From Yersinia thracica (lineage in GTDB: Bacteria > Pseudomonadota > Gammaproteobacteria > Enterobacterales > Enterobacteriaceae): 64,000 nucleotides of DNA. The translations under genes and the position numbers were made by a program. The stretch covers positions 1 to 64,000 of the forward strand of contig NZ_CABHXX010000091.1 in NCBI RefSeq assembly GCF_902170565.1. The letters run 5' to 3'. Numbering within the stretch: position 1 is the stretch's first letter; every line of letters begins with the position of its first letter. The notes under the pieces are model-generated. The model made no database searches. It was not told where the DNA came from and worked only from the letters and a program-made list of their open reading frames with translations. Of this stretch, positions 9,651 through 17,910 are shown piece after piece.

Positions 9651-11176
9651 AAGTGGCTCCCATGGATATCCGTGCTGTTATTGGCTTTTACCGGCTGGAT
9701 CTGGCGGATCTGCGCGCCTTGTTCATTCAGCGTAAAGGTAAAATTGACTTCACTGCCGACGCGGATATCCGGTGATAATTTGCCCGGTGGTAGCAGGAAA
9801 TCCATGGTCATCGCGCCCCATTTCAAGGCGGCTATCGGGCCGTGAGATAAGGTAATTGTTGCGCCATTAATGGCGTTGACTTCCCCTTGTACCGAGTAAA
9901 TATCGGCTGGCACTTGCACAGTGTTTTCCACGGCAGGCGCTCCGGTTTCTGGGGTCTCTGCCATCTGCGGCAGGGCACTTTGCAAACTGGCCTCGGAATC
10001 AATCAGGAATTGGCCCGACGTCACCACTTGCTGGCCATTGCTCAGCCCGGATTTAATTTCTACCCAACCGTCCTGAGTTTGCCCGGCACTGACTTCAATT
10101 GGCTTAAAGTGACCATTTCCTTCCGCCAGCAACAGGGTGTTGCGGTTGCCCGTCATCAATAAAGCTTCCTGTGGAATAGCCAACACCGGCTCAAGTGCGG
10201 CGGTTTGTGCCGACTGCACATTCAGGTACATCCCCGGTTTGAGCTTTTGTTGCGGGTTTTCCACGGTGATGCGCGCTTTTAAGGTGCGGGTCGTGAGATC
10301 CATATTGGGCAATAACTCACTGACTTTGCCGTGGAAGCTTTCACCCGGCCAACTGGCGGTGGTCGCGGCAATTTCACTGCCGATCGTGACTAAACTGGCT
10401 TGTGATTGCGGATAATCCACCAGGATCCACACCTGATCGAGGCTGGCTAATTCGAACAGTGATTGGGTCGCCGTCACTTGCGAACCGGCGCGGATATCCA
10501 GTTTATTAACATAGCCATTGGCCGGGGATCGCAGAGTCACTCGCGTTTGTGGCTGACCACTTTTTTCTACACTGCGAATCACCTCTTCTGGCATGAATTG
10601 CAGTTGTAGCCGCTGGCGGGCGGCGGCGGTCAATGCGCTGTCACCTAATTGGCGAATAGCCAGATACTCTTGCTGGGCGGCACTCCAATCGGGCACCCAT
10701 AATTGTGCCAATGGTTGATTTTTCGTGACCGGCTGCTGATTGGCGCGCACATATAATTGCTCGATGATGCCATTTGCTCGCGCCGCAATCACTTGCACAC
10801 TGCGCTCGTCTGTCGCCACGGTGCCGTAGCCGGTAAGGCGATAGTTGAGTGCGCGCATTTCTGCCGTCGCGGTGCGCACCCCCAGATTTTGCTGTTGGCG
10901 GGCGCTGATTGTCACGCCGCCATCTTCTACGGTTTCACCGGCATAGCGCGGCACCAGTTCCATATCCATAAAGGGGGATTTTCCCGGTTTGTCGAAGCGC
11001 TGTCCGGGGGACATTGGGTCATACCAATAAAGCACTTTGCGGCTGCTTTCGGCAGTGACGTCAGAGTTGGCGGTGGCGGCTGGCGTAGAATCTGCTGCCG
11101 GTTTTCCGAGTAGATAACCGCCAAGGCCACTGATAACGGCGATGGCCACTAAAGTCAGACTAAATAGCTTTTTCAT
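9647..11176 (-). CDS. cusB: CusB-type membrane fusion protein with C-terminal CusF-like domain
   Basis: A protein of 509 residues, longer than E. coli CusB (about 407). Order: N-terminal signal/anchor (1-25); a heavy-metal-binding segment (about 48-75, [20 protein letters not shown]); the hairpin and lipoyl/beta-barrel regions of an adaptor protein (about 90-400); then an extra CusF-like domain (about 425-500). In the extra domain the copper ligands of CusF are recognisable: His, Trp, Met and Met in [17 protein letters not shown]. The fusion should deliver periplasmic Cu(I)/Ag(I) straight to the pump. It overlaps both cusC and cusA by four bases, so translation is coupled. Domain boundaries are estimates. 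Confidence 0.93.
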   Translation of the reverse strand: MKKLFSLTLVAIAVISGLGGYLLGKPAADSTPAATANSDVTAESSRKVLYWYDPMSPGQRFDKPGKSPFMDMELVPRYAGETVEDGGVTISARQQQNLGVRTATAEMRALNYRLTGYGTVATDERSVQVIAARANGIIEQLYVRANQQPVTKNQPLAQLWVPDWSAAQQEYLAIRQLGDSALTAAARQRLQLQFMPEEVIRSVEKSGQPQTRVTLRSPANGYVNKLDIRAGSQVTATQSLFELASLDQVWILVDYPQSQASLVTIGSEIAATTASWPGESFHGKVSELLPNMDLTTRTLKARITVENPQQKLKPGMYLNVQSAQTAALEPVLAIPQEALLMTGNRNTLLLAEGNGHFKPIEVSAGQTQDGWVEIKSGLSNGQQVVTSGQFLIDSEASLQSALPQMAETPETGAPAVENTVQVPADIYSVQGEVNAINGATITLSHGPIAALKWGAMTMDFLLPPGKLSPDIRVGSEVNFTFTLNEQGAQIRQIQPVKANNSTDIHGSHL

Positions 11177-12489
11177 CGCGCGCTCTCCTGCGGGGTCAGA
11201 TAACGGATGGCTGCCCAGGTGCGGGCTAATTCTCTGGCGGCATTGCTGGCATTGAGCTGGCTGTCGAGCAGGGCGCGCCTTGCTTCCAACACGCTGCTCA
11301 AATCGCTTTTATTGGCCTGATACTGCGCCATAATCAAGTTAACTCGCTGTTTTTGCAGCGGTAAAACCTCGTCAGTTTGCCGTTGCCATAACTGTTGGGT
11401 AGCTTGATATTGCGCCAATAAGGTGTCGAGCTGCGCCCGATGGTCACGGGTCAGCAATGTGAGTTGGTCGTTAGCTTCCATGGATCGCGAGACGTCGGCG
11501 GCATAGTCTTTATCCTGACGTTGTGAGCGGAACAGCGGCAAATCGACAGTGACCATGACACCCGCCATATCCTCATATTCTTCGGCGCGTTTGGCGTAAT
11601 ACACTTCAATACCGACATCGGGCGTGGCCGCAATGGCGGATTGTGCCGAACGCGCTTTGGCGACTTCCGCTTCGCGGCTGGCAAGCAATATTTCCGGATG
11701 CTGGTTGATAGCATCGCGCAATACGGTGATATCTGCTGGCAGGCGGGAGAACTTGGGCAATATGCCACTGACGTGCTGAACTTCAATACCGGTCAATTGG
11801 GTGAGCTGGGTTTGTGCCAAAGCCACATCGCGCTGTGCGGTGGTTAATCTGTCCTGCATGGCGGAGAGGGTCAGGCGCGCATCCAAAACACTGCTGGGTA
11901 ACGCGCCACCACTGGCAACGCCCGCCCGTTGCAGCGCCACCTGTTTTTCGCTTTCCAGCACTAAAATCCTGGCATCCGTCACGGCTTGCTCAGTGAGTGC
12001 CAAATCCAGCCAGGCTTGTGCGGTTTCCTTTTGTAGCCGGGTGCGAATGGTTTCGCTGCCCGCCGCGGTTTTACGGGCTTCGGCGCTGAGAGTATCGGCC
12101 TTTCTTTGCCGCTTATCGCTACTGACATAATCCTGCATGATGCCAATCCGCTGCATGGTCATGCCCTCGCGGGTAAAGCGGCGGCCATTGTTGCCGCCGA
12201 CCGGCAGGTTTTCAATGCCGAATTTCAATTTAGGATCAGGCAGTTGGGTGGCGGAAATGGCCATGTTTTCTAGTGCATTAACCTGGTGCTGATTGGCCGA
12301 TAGCTCGGCGGAATAGCGCTCAGCAGAAACCAGCGCTTGTTCCAGAGTGATGTCTGCCGCATAGCTCGTGGTACTTGTCGCATAGCTCGTGGCGGGTAAA
12401 CTGAATGCGGCGGCTAGCAGCAGGTGGGCCAATCCTATCCGCAAGGCAGCGGTGGGCCGCCCCTGCCGAGGGTGATTCGAGTGATTCAT
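11173..12489 (-). CDS. cusC: CusC-like outer-membrane channel of the copper efflux system
   Basis: A TolC-family outer-membrane factor of 438 residues from the chosen start. The open frame reaches 37 codons further upstream, into cusF. I place the start at the ATG at 12489 because a CGGGAG site precedes it and because it is followed by a proper signal peptide (about 20-38, HLLLAAAFSLPATSYA). Two repeated helical regions of the TolC fold are visible (ITLEQALVSAERYSAE; LPADITVLRDAINQHPEILLA). It is less similar to E. coli CusC than the pump is to CusA, and no N-terminal lipobox cysteine is seen. It lies 13 bases after cusF and overlaps cusB by four bases. Confidence 0.88.
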   Translation of the reverse strand: MNHSNHPRQGRPTAALRIGLAHLLLAAAFSLPATSYATSTTSYAADITLEQALVSAERYSAELSANQHQVNALENMAISATQLPDPKLKFGIENLPVGGNNGRRFTREGMTMQRIGIMQDYVSSDKRQRKADTLSAEARKTAAGSETIRTRLQKETAQAWLDLALTEQAVTDARILVLESEKQVALQRAGVASGGALPSSVLDARLTLSAMQDRLTTAQRDVALAQTQLTQLTGIEVQHVSGILPKFSRLPADITVLRDAINQHPEILLASREAEVAKARSAQSAIAATPDVGIEVYYAKRAEEYEDMAGVMVTVDLPLFRSQRQDKDYAADVSRSMEANDQLTLLTRDHRAQLDTLLAQYQATQQLWQRQTDEVLPLQKQRVNLIMAQYQANKSDLSSVLEARRALLDSQLNASNAARELARTWAAIRYLTPQESAR

Positions 12490-12502
12490 GATGGCTCCCG
12501 CC

Positions 12503-12892
12503 TTACGGCTGTTGCGCTGAAATGGCGGTGAGCAGATAGCCCTGTTCAGTCTGGCGGAAGCTGAATGCGACTTGCGTGCCGACCGGGAGCGGGGCGGCAA
12601 CCCGATTATTCGGCAGGTCGAATGTCATGGTCATCGGCGGCCAGTTTAGCGCCGGAATGGCGCTGTGGGCGATGGAAACGCTGTGGGTATTCCAGGTTTT
12701 TATTTGCCCGCGAGAATGGTAGCTATTGGCGTCTGTGGCAGTGGTTTCAGCCATCATAGCCCCATGATTATGGGACATCGGCAGGTTGTCGGCCATCGAC
12801 GGAGTGGTGGCAAACAGCGGCGCAGAGAAAAGAATAACCGCAAAAAATAATGCACTAATAGTGGCGGATACAGCATTAAATAAGGAACTCAT
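12503..12892 (-). CDS. cusF: CusF-like periplasmic copper/silver chaperone
   Basis: A protein of 129 residues from the ATG at 12892, which has a GGAG site eight bases upstream; the open frame extends nine codons further without one. Residues 1-28 form a signal peptide (ATISALFFAVILFSAPLFA). The mature N-terminus holds a His/Met stretch (MSHNHGAMM). The CusF core follows with the ligands His, Trp, Met and Met in AHSAIPALNWPPMTMTF. CusF binds Cu(I) and Ag(I) in the periplasm and hands them to CusB. The same domain is also fused to the end of CusB here, so this operon has two copies. Confidence 0.92.
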   Translation of the reverse strand: MSSLFNAVSATISALFFAVILFSAPLFATTPSMADNLPMSHNHGAMMAETTATDANSYHSRGQIKTWNTHSVSIAHSAIPALNWPPMTMTFDLPNNRVAAPLPVGTQVAFSFRQTEQGYLLTAISAQQP

Positions 12893-12969
12893 GGAATAAC
12901 TCCAAAATAGAATTAGCACAACACACCGCGGAAAAGCGGCCTGAAAAATGTGGTTAACTCGGTCTGGAT

Positions 12970-13413
12970 CTATTCTCTAAATCGGCAGAAAACAATTTCG
13001 GTGGGTGGCCCGACAATGGGCGGCATATGCCAGTCGAGGCGATGAACACCGGGAGCTTGTTGGACATCCGCCAGCACTAACTCAGTGTGAGTTGGCAATG
13101 CTGCCAACACCAGCATCCCGCTGTCAGACTGAACTGAATCGGGGAGACAGTGTTTTTCACACAGGGAATTTTGCGCCGGGCCATGGGACATTTCCATCGC
13201 CGACAACATTTGTTGCATCGGGTCTGATTGCAAATGCCCTTGATGCTGGCTAAAGACCGGCGAGTTGGCAGGGGCGATATCGCACTGATGACCGGCTATC
13301 GCCAGTTGGGTATTCAGGAAAAACCAGCAGGTCACCAGCAGCATACCGCACAGGCGCTTTTTACAGGCGCGCGTTCGGTGCATAAGCTGTGATATTCCCT
13401 TAAATGCTGGCAT
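12970..13413 (-). CDS. Secreted His/Met/Cys-containing protein at head of copper operon
   Basis: A protein of 147 residues with a basic N-terminus and a hydrophobic signal (about 22-41, CGMLLVTCWFFLNTQLAIAG). The mature part is rich in His, Met and Cys (GHQCD, QHQGH, MQQMLSAMEMSHG, CEKHC) and ends with a Trp/His region. Similar small proteins (DUF2946- or CopL-like) occur at the head of copper resistance operons in Proteobacteria. I do not assign a family with certainty. Its position about 80 bases before cusF on the same strand and its metal-ligand content suggest a periplasmic copper-binding role. Confidence 0.65.
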   Translation of the reverse strand: MPAFKGISQLMHRTRACKKRLCGMLLVTCWFFLNTQLAIAGHQCDIAPANSPVFSQHQGHLQSDPMQQMLSAMEMSHGPAQNSLCEKHCLPDSVQSDSGMLVLAALPTHTELVLADVQQAPGVHRLDWHMPPIVGPPTEIVFCRFRE

Positions 13414-13644
13414 TTTTACCTTGAGTCAGTGGTGTGATGAAATGATGCTGTCCGCGAGTATAGGATTATCTCACTGTTTTTAGAATGGTTTTGGCCGGTT
13501 ACACGGAATAAAGCAAAAGGTTTCTGAAATGTTATTCGGCTGAATTTGTTCAATTTGTTGTTAAAATCACAGCAGTAAGAGGGCGAAAATTTACTTTTCT
13601 TTAAGCAATTCTTATTCCGTTAAGATAAAAAAAACGGGTTAGAA

Positions 13645-13676
13645 TAAAAAACGCGCCAGTATGGGCCACCGGCGCG
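13645..13676 (-). terminator. Rho-independent terminator after the siderophore receptor gene
   Basis: On the minus strand a CGCGCC/GGCGCG stem with a 13-base loop is followed at once by six T. It begins 16 bases after the receptor stop. This is a textbook intrinsic terminator and also shields the copper operon promoter. Confidence 0.8.
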
Positions 13677-13691
13677 ACTGAAAATGAAAAC

Positions 13692-15905
13692 TTACCAGGA
13701 ATAACTGACGGTTGCGGTAGCGACACGGCCACTGCCATAGAAACAGGCCGCCATTTGTGCGCAACTGGCAACATATTCTTTGTTGAATAGGTTGTTGACG
13801 TTAACCTGCAAACTGGTGCCTTTCATGGCGGGCAGTGCTTGCCCCAGTTCATAGCGCATCATCCAGTCATATAGCGTCACCGCCGGAACTTTAAAGCTGT
13901 TTTTCCCATCACCCCAACTGGTGCCGATATAGCGCACGCCGACGCCGGTGGACAAGCCGTCCACCACACCTTTATCAAAGCTATACATTCCCCATAATGA
14001 GGCCGAATGATTGGGGGTCCGTGACGGCATTTTGCCTAATTCAGCGGCGTTCTTGGTTTCACGCACTTTGCCTTTTGTGTAGGTATAAGCGGCGATCAAG
14101 TTGATATTATCGTTAATCTCGCTGTTTAATTGTGTTTCGATTCCCTGAGATTGGACTTCACCAATGGGAACACTGTAGGCCAGCACTGAGTCGTATTGGC
14201 TGATATTTTTCTGACGTAAATCATACAGTGCGGTGGTCAGTAGGGTGCTACTGCCCGGAGGCTGATATTTAACGCCTAATTCGACCTGACGTGCTGTTAC
14301 GGGGTCTAGTGCGCCCGAACCAGGAGCGCCTTTGGCAGTGCTAGGTTCAAATGAGGTGCTGTAGCTGACATAGGGCGAGATACCAGAATCAAAGGCATAC
14401 AACACACCGCCACGACCGGTAAATGCTTTATCGTCTTGCTGGTCTTGCGTGACGCTTTTACGGTTCATGGTTTTTAACTGCGACCAGTCATAGCGCCCTG
14501 ACAGCAGGAAATTCCACTTATCTAATTCAATTTGATCTTGTAAATAAATCCCGACCTGATCAAGTTTGGTCAAATCACTGCTATTGAGCGACAGGTCACT
14601 GTCTTTAATATTCAGGCCATAAGCCGGTGATACCCAATCTAAATTGTAGGCTGGCAGCACTTTACCCATATAGAACCGGCTATCAATACGGGTGCGTTTA
14701 TAATCTAACCCGGTCAGCACCGTGTGATTTAACTGTCCCGTCCAGAAATCGGCTTGCAACTGGTTGTCGACTGCAAACTCGGCTGTTACCTGGCGTTCGA
14801 TTTGCGGGCGGCGGGTCATTGTGCGGTTATCTGCCAGTAAATCCATAAAGACCAAATATTTGTAATCTTGCTTGTTGTAGCTGTAACGCAGATTTTGGCG
14901 GAATTTAAAAGTGTCATTGATGTAATGCTCAAGGGCATATCCGACCGAGGTTTGCTCGCGTTCAGATTGATCAAATGACGGGTCACTGACGTTAAAATCG
15001 TAAGGTATTTTGCCGTAGGGGGTACCAAACACCGTGCCAATTGCCGGTAGGAAGTTACGCGAGCCAGCTTTGGGTTCTTTCTGATAGCTGGTCAGCAAGG
15101 TAAAAGTGGTGTCTTCGTTCGGGATAAAGGTCAATGCCGGGGCAATAGCAAAACGCTCCTGCTTATAGGTATTAACCGCATCATCCTGTGTTCTGCCAAT
15201 CCCATTAAGGCGATAGAGAACTTTACCCTCATCATCCAACACTCCGCCAAAATCAAAGGCAGCTTCTGCCAGGCTATTATTACCTGCCCCGACCTGCACT
15301 TTATGAATACTTTCGGCTGTCGGGCGTTTGCTGACCATATTGATCAGGCCGCCTGGGTTGACCTGGCCATACAGCACCGAGGCTGGGCCACGGACCACTT
15401 CAACGCGCTCCAGCATCCACGGATCAATTTGTCCGCCGCGCCGTGCGCCACCCAGTGAGTTGTAGCTTAATCCATCGAGAAAACGCGGCGCGTAGCCGAA
15501 ACCACGAATGATAACTTCATCATTCATGTTGGAACCACCGCGATATTCCGGCACCACACCGGCGGTATAACGCAATGCTTGTGCCACGGAAGTTGCACCT
15601 TGCTCCTGCATTTGCTGGCGGGTAATCACGGAAATGGATTGTGGAGTGCGGATCAGTGGGGTATCAGTTTTGGTGCCGGTTGAACTATTTTTAGCAACAA
15701 AACCATCATCTTGTTGCCCGCTACCTGCTTTGGCAACCACCACTAATTTATCTTCTTTTGTCGCTGTGGCCTCTTTCGCCGTGGTCGCCGCGAAAGCTTG
15801 TAGAGCCGGTATTAATATAAGTGCAGAGGTTAATAAGGTTTTTGATGCGTAGCTTGCCCGGAATAGCAATTTCCCTGGCATCTTCTTGCCTGAAATATCA
15901 AACAT
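13692..15905 (-). CDS. TonB-dependent catecholate siderophore receptor (chrysobactin/ferrichrome receptor type)
   Basis: A protein of 737 residues in the outer membrane. A signal peptide (about 15-40) is followed by a plug domain (TPQSISVITRQQMQEQG, VEVVRGPASVLYGQVNPGG) and a 22-strand barrel ending in the aromatic SYSW. The plug and barrel resemble the FhuE/FcuA/Fct group rather than FepA. Fct, the chrysobactin receptor, and FvtA, the vanchrobactin receptor, belong to the same broad group. That fits the dimodular NRPS. It is divergent from the esterase gene and shares with it a region carrying a Fur-box-like site, so it should be iron-repressed. It is the natural uptake gate for the ferric form of the siderophore made here. 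Confidence 0.9.
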   Translation of the reverse strand: MFDISGKKMPGKLLFRASYASKTLLTSALILIPALQAFAATTAKEATATKEDKLVVVAKAGSGQQDDGFVAKNSSTGTKTDTPLIRTPQSISVITRQQMQEQGATSVAQALRYTAGVVPEYRGGSNMNDEVIIRGFGYAPRFLDGLSYNSLGGARRGGQIDPWMLERVEVVRGPASVLYGQVNPGGLINMVSKRPTAESIHKVQVGAGNNSLAEAAFDFGGVLDDEGKVLYRLNGIGRTQDDAVNTYKQERFAIAPALTFIPNEDTTFTLLTSYQKEPKAGSRNFLPAIGTVFGTPYGKIPYDFNVSDPSFDQSEREQTSVGYALEHYINDTFKFRQNLRYSYNKQDYKYLVFMDLLADNRTMTRRPQIERQVTAEFAVDNQLQADFWTGQLNHTVLTGLDYKRTRIDSRFYMGKVLPAYNLDWVSPAYGLNIKDSDLSLNSSDLTKLDQVGIYLQDQIELDKWNFLLSGRYDWSQLKTMNRKSVTQDQQDDKAFTGRGGVLYAFDSGISPYVSYSTSFEPSTAKGAPGSGALDPVTARQVELGVKYQPPGSSTLLTTALYDLRQKNISQYDSVLAYSVPIGEVQSQGIETQLNSEINDNINLIAAYTYTKGKVRETKNAAELGKMPSRTPNHSASLWGMYSFDKGVVDGLSTGVGVRYIGTSWGDGKNSFKVPAVTLYDWMMRYELGQALPAMKGTSLQVNVNNLFNKEYVASCAQMAACFYGSGRVATATVSYSW

Positions 15906-16118
15906 GATTTATCCCTACCTGGAAAAACAATAATGAAACGTGCTGGAGTCCATCCGGCCTTATACCCTTCATCTTGAAATCTATTGGGTTTATTTATTAG
16001 CCGGTATGGTGATAATAAAACTTTCTGCCCATTCAATTCCTTCTCGGCACCGCAGAACGCCCTTACTCACATTGCGGGAATAAGGTGGCACTCAAGAATG
16101 AACGTGCGCCATGGTATT

Positions 16119-16137
16119 GCAAATACTAATTATTCTC
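16119..16137. promoter_or_regulatory. Fur-box-like site between receptor and esterase genes
   Basis: Read on the minus strand, the 19 bases match the Fur consensus GATAATGATAATCATTATC at about 13 of 19 positions. The surrounding stretch (16110-16175) is very AT-rich. It lies in the divergent promoter region of the receptor (minus) and the fes-mbtH-NRPS operon (plus). One site could repress both under iron-replete conditions. Confidence 0.5.
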
Positions 16138-16206
16138 AATATTATTTGTATTCGTATAATAATTGCAAATATATTTAACTTGGCCGGACATACATTGGTT
16201 TGATGT

Positions 16207-17556
16207 GTGGTGAATGAAGAGACTTGGGCAATGAAATCAAAAGGATTGAGTGTGAGCACGACAAATGAACATCTTGATAGCCAGAGTTTGTTAGCCGACC
16301 CTCTGGCTGGCAGTGAGTCATGGTGGCAGCAGATTGCACTGCGGGGAACACCGCTGGTGGAGCCAGTCACCGCGGGCAAAGTGAAGCTGACATTCCTCTG
16401 GCGGGAGCCGCCCGCCAAGGCGGGGAGCGCTGTTTATAGCCGTGTCTATATTGATGTTAACGGCGTGACTGATCACCACAGTCCCACTCCTGAAACTCTA
16501 CAGCGCTTGGGCCAGAGCAATGTTTGGTATTGGCAGGCTGAAGTGGAATCTGATTTCCGCGGCAGCTACAGTTTTATTCCTGTGGTTGAAGAACAGGGTT
16601 TGAATTTACCTGAGGGGACACCACAAGAGCGCCGTCAGGCGCAGCGCAATTGGTGGATCTCACTGATGGATTTAGCTGAAAACGATCCGTTCAATCCTAC
16701 CGCTCCCCATTACAGCTATCGCGGGAAACCACTTTCGGCGGTGCATTTAGCCGATGCTTTGCCCCAGACGGCCTGGCAACCCATTGATGCGGGCCAAAAA
16801 CTCCCAATGGACCCAAAACGGCTGCAACTGATTAGCTGGAATAGCCAGTGGCTCGGTAATAGCCGCAATGTGTGGATTTACCACACACTCGGTGCCGAAG
16901 ATAAAGCTGAGCGGCCGCTGGCTATCTTACTCGATGGTCAATATTGGGCGCATGGACAATCGATTTTTGGTGTGCTGGACAGAGAAACTGACGCCGGGCA
17001 CCTACCTGCCAGTGTGTATGTTTTGATCGACATTATCGACCAACCTCATCGCGCTGTGGAATTACCCTGCAATCAGGATTTCTGGCAAGCGCTGCAAACG
17101 GAGTTACTGCCACAAGTGGCCTTGCTGCAACCTTTCACTGACCAAGCCTCTCGCACCCTGGTCGCCGGACAGAGTTTTGGCGGGCTAGCTTCGCTCTATG
17201 CCGGATTACATTGGCCGCAGCGTTTTGGTTGTGTGCTGAGTCAGTCAGGTTCCTTTTGGTGGCCAGATGTCGACAATTTCACCGCACTGACTGCCGGAAC
17301 TGCCGAGCGGCAGGGCTGGCTGACCGAGCAGGTTTATCAAGGTGTGGGCGCTGGCCATCCATTGGATATTTTTATGGAGGCGGGCCGCCGTGAAGATGTG
17401 ATTTATCAAGTCAATGAGGCCATGAGTGAAGCACTGCGGCAGGCTGGGCATCGGCTGCATTACCGAGTGTATTCAGGGGGCCACGATTCCTTGTGCTGGC
17501 GTGGCGGCTTGATTGATGGATTGCACTGTTTATTCGGTTCCTCAGATTCAAAATAA
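16207..17556 (+). CDS. fes: Fes/IroD-type siderophore esterase
   Basis: A protein of up to 449 residues. Order: N-terminal Fes domain (about 25-170) and a C-terminal alpha/beta-hydrolase (esterase D-like) domain. The nucleophile elbow GQSFGG carries Ser323, and the catalytic His is probably His426 in YSGGHDSL. Fes enzymes cut the serine ester bonds of ferric catecholate siderophores in the cytosol and so release iron; this implies a product with seryl ester links. The frame opens with GTG codons at 16207; an ATG at 16231 is an alternative start and gives 441 residues. It is the first gene of the operon fes-mbtH-NRPS. Confidence 0.92.
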   Translation: MVNEETWAMKSKGLSVSTTNEHLDSQSLLADPLAGSESWWQQIALRGTPLVEPVTAGKVKLTFLWREPPAKAGSAVYSRVYIDVNGVTDHHSPTPETLQRLGQSNVWYWQAEVESDFRGSYSFIPVVEEQGLNLPEGTPQERRQAQRNWWISLMDLAENDPFNPTAPHYSYRGKPLSAVHLADALPQTAWQPIDAGQKLPMDPKRLQLISWNSQWLGNSRNVWIYHTLGAEDKAERPLAILLDGQYWAHGQSIFGVLDRETDAGHLPASVYVLIDIIDQPHRAVELPCNQDFWQALQTELLPQVALLQPFTDQASRTLVAGQSFGGLASLYAGLHWPQRFGCVLSQSGSFWWPDVDNFTALTAGTAERQGWLTEQVYQGVGAGHPLDIFMEAGRREDVIYQVNEAMSEALRQAGHRLHYRVYSGGHDSLCWRGGLIDGLHCLFGSSDSK

Positions 17557-17560
17557 GGAT

Positions 17561-17590
17561 ATTTACGCCATGAACATTTACGCCATGAGC
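17561..17590 (+). repeat. 15-bp tandem duplication spanning the mbtH start codon
   Basis: The unit ATTTACGCCATGAAC is followed directly by ATTTACGCCATGAGC, 14 of 15 identical. Each copy carries an in-frame ATG, so mbtH has two possible starts five codons apart (17570 and 17585). The only ribosome site (AAGGA at 17555-17559) is spaced for the first. Confidence 0.85.
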
Positions 17591-17821
17591 AATGAAACAG
17601 AAACACCCACCAACCCGTTTGATAACCAAGACTTGCCTTTTTTTGTGCTGATCAATGAGCAACAGCAATACAGTTTGTGGCCCCAAATTACGGCGATCCC
17701 GGCAGGATGGGAGATTGTTCATGGCCCGCAGAGCCGGGCAGATTGTGTGAAATATCTTGAGGTTAATTGGGTCGACATGCGCCCAGCCAGTTTGATTCGG
17801 GCAGAAGCTGGCCTGCAATAA
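17570..17821 (+). CDS. ybdZ: MbtH-like protein, NRPS adenylation-domain partner
   Basis: A protein of 83 residues from the ATG at 17570. MbtH proteins bind adenylation domains and are needed for their folding or activity. The family motif is clear: NEQQQYSLWP, IPAGWEIVHGP and YLEVNWVDMRP hold the three conserved tryptophans. The ribosome site AAGGA overlaps the fes stop. A 15-base duplication gives a second ATG at 17585. It lies between fes and the NRPS, as ybdZ does in the E. coli enterobactin operon, and should serve one or both adenylation domains of the giant protein downstream. Confidence 0.95.
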   Translation: MNIYAMSNETETPTNPFDNQDLPFFVLINEQQQYSLWPQITAIPAGWEIVHGPQSRADCVKYLEVNWVDMRPASLIRAEAGLQ

Positions 17822-17910
17822 CGCGGGCCGTGGGCTAAAGGAATTATCGGATTATTGCGGCTCCACCGGCTGCAATAAATCCTGTGTTGCCAAAAAAAGG
17901 AATACCCATC

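Noticed and set aside
15958-16000. Possible piece of a dispersed intergenic repeat upstream of the receptor gene
   Set aside because: It resembles short repeats seen in Yersinia intergenic DNA, but no second copy is visible in the window to support this.
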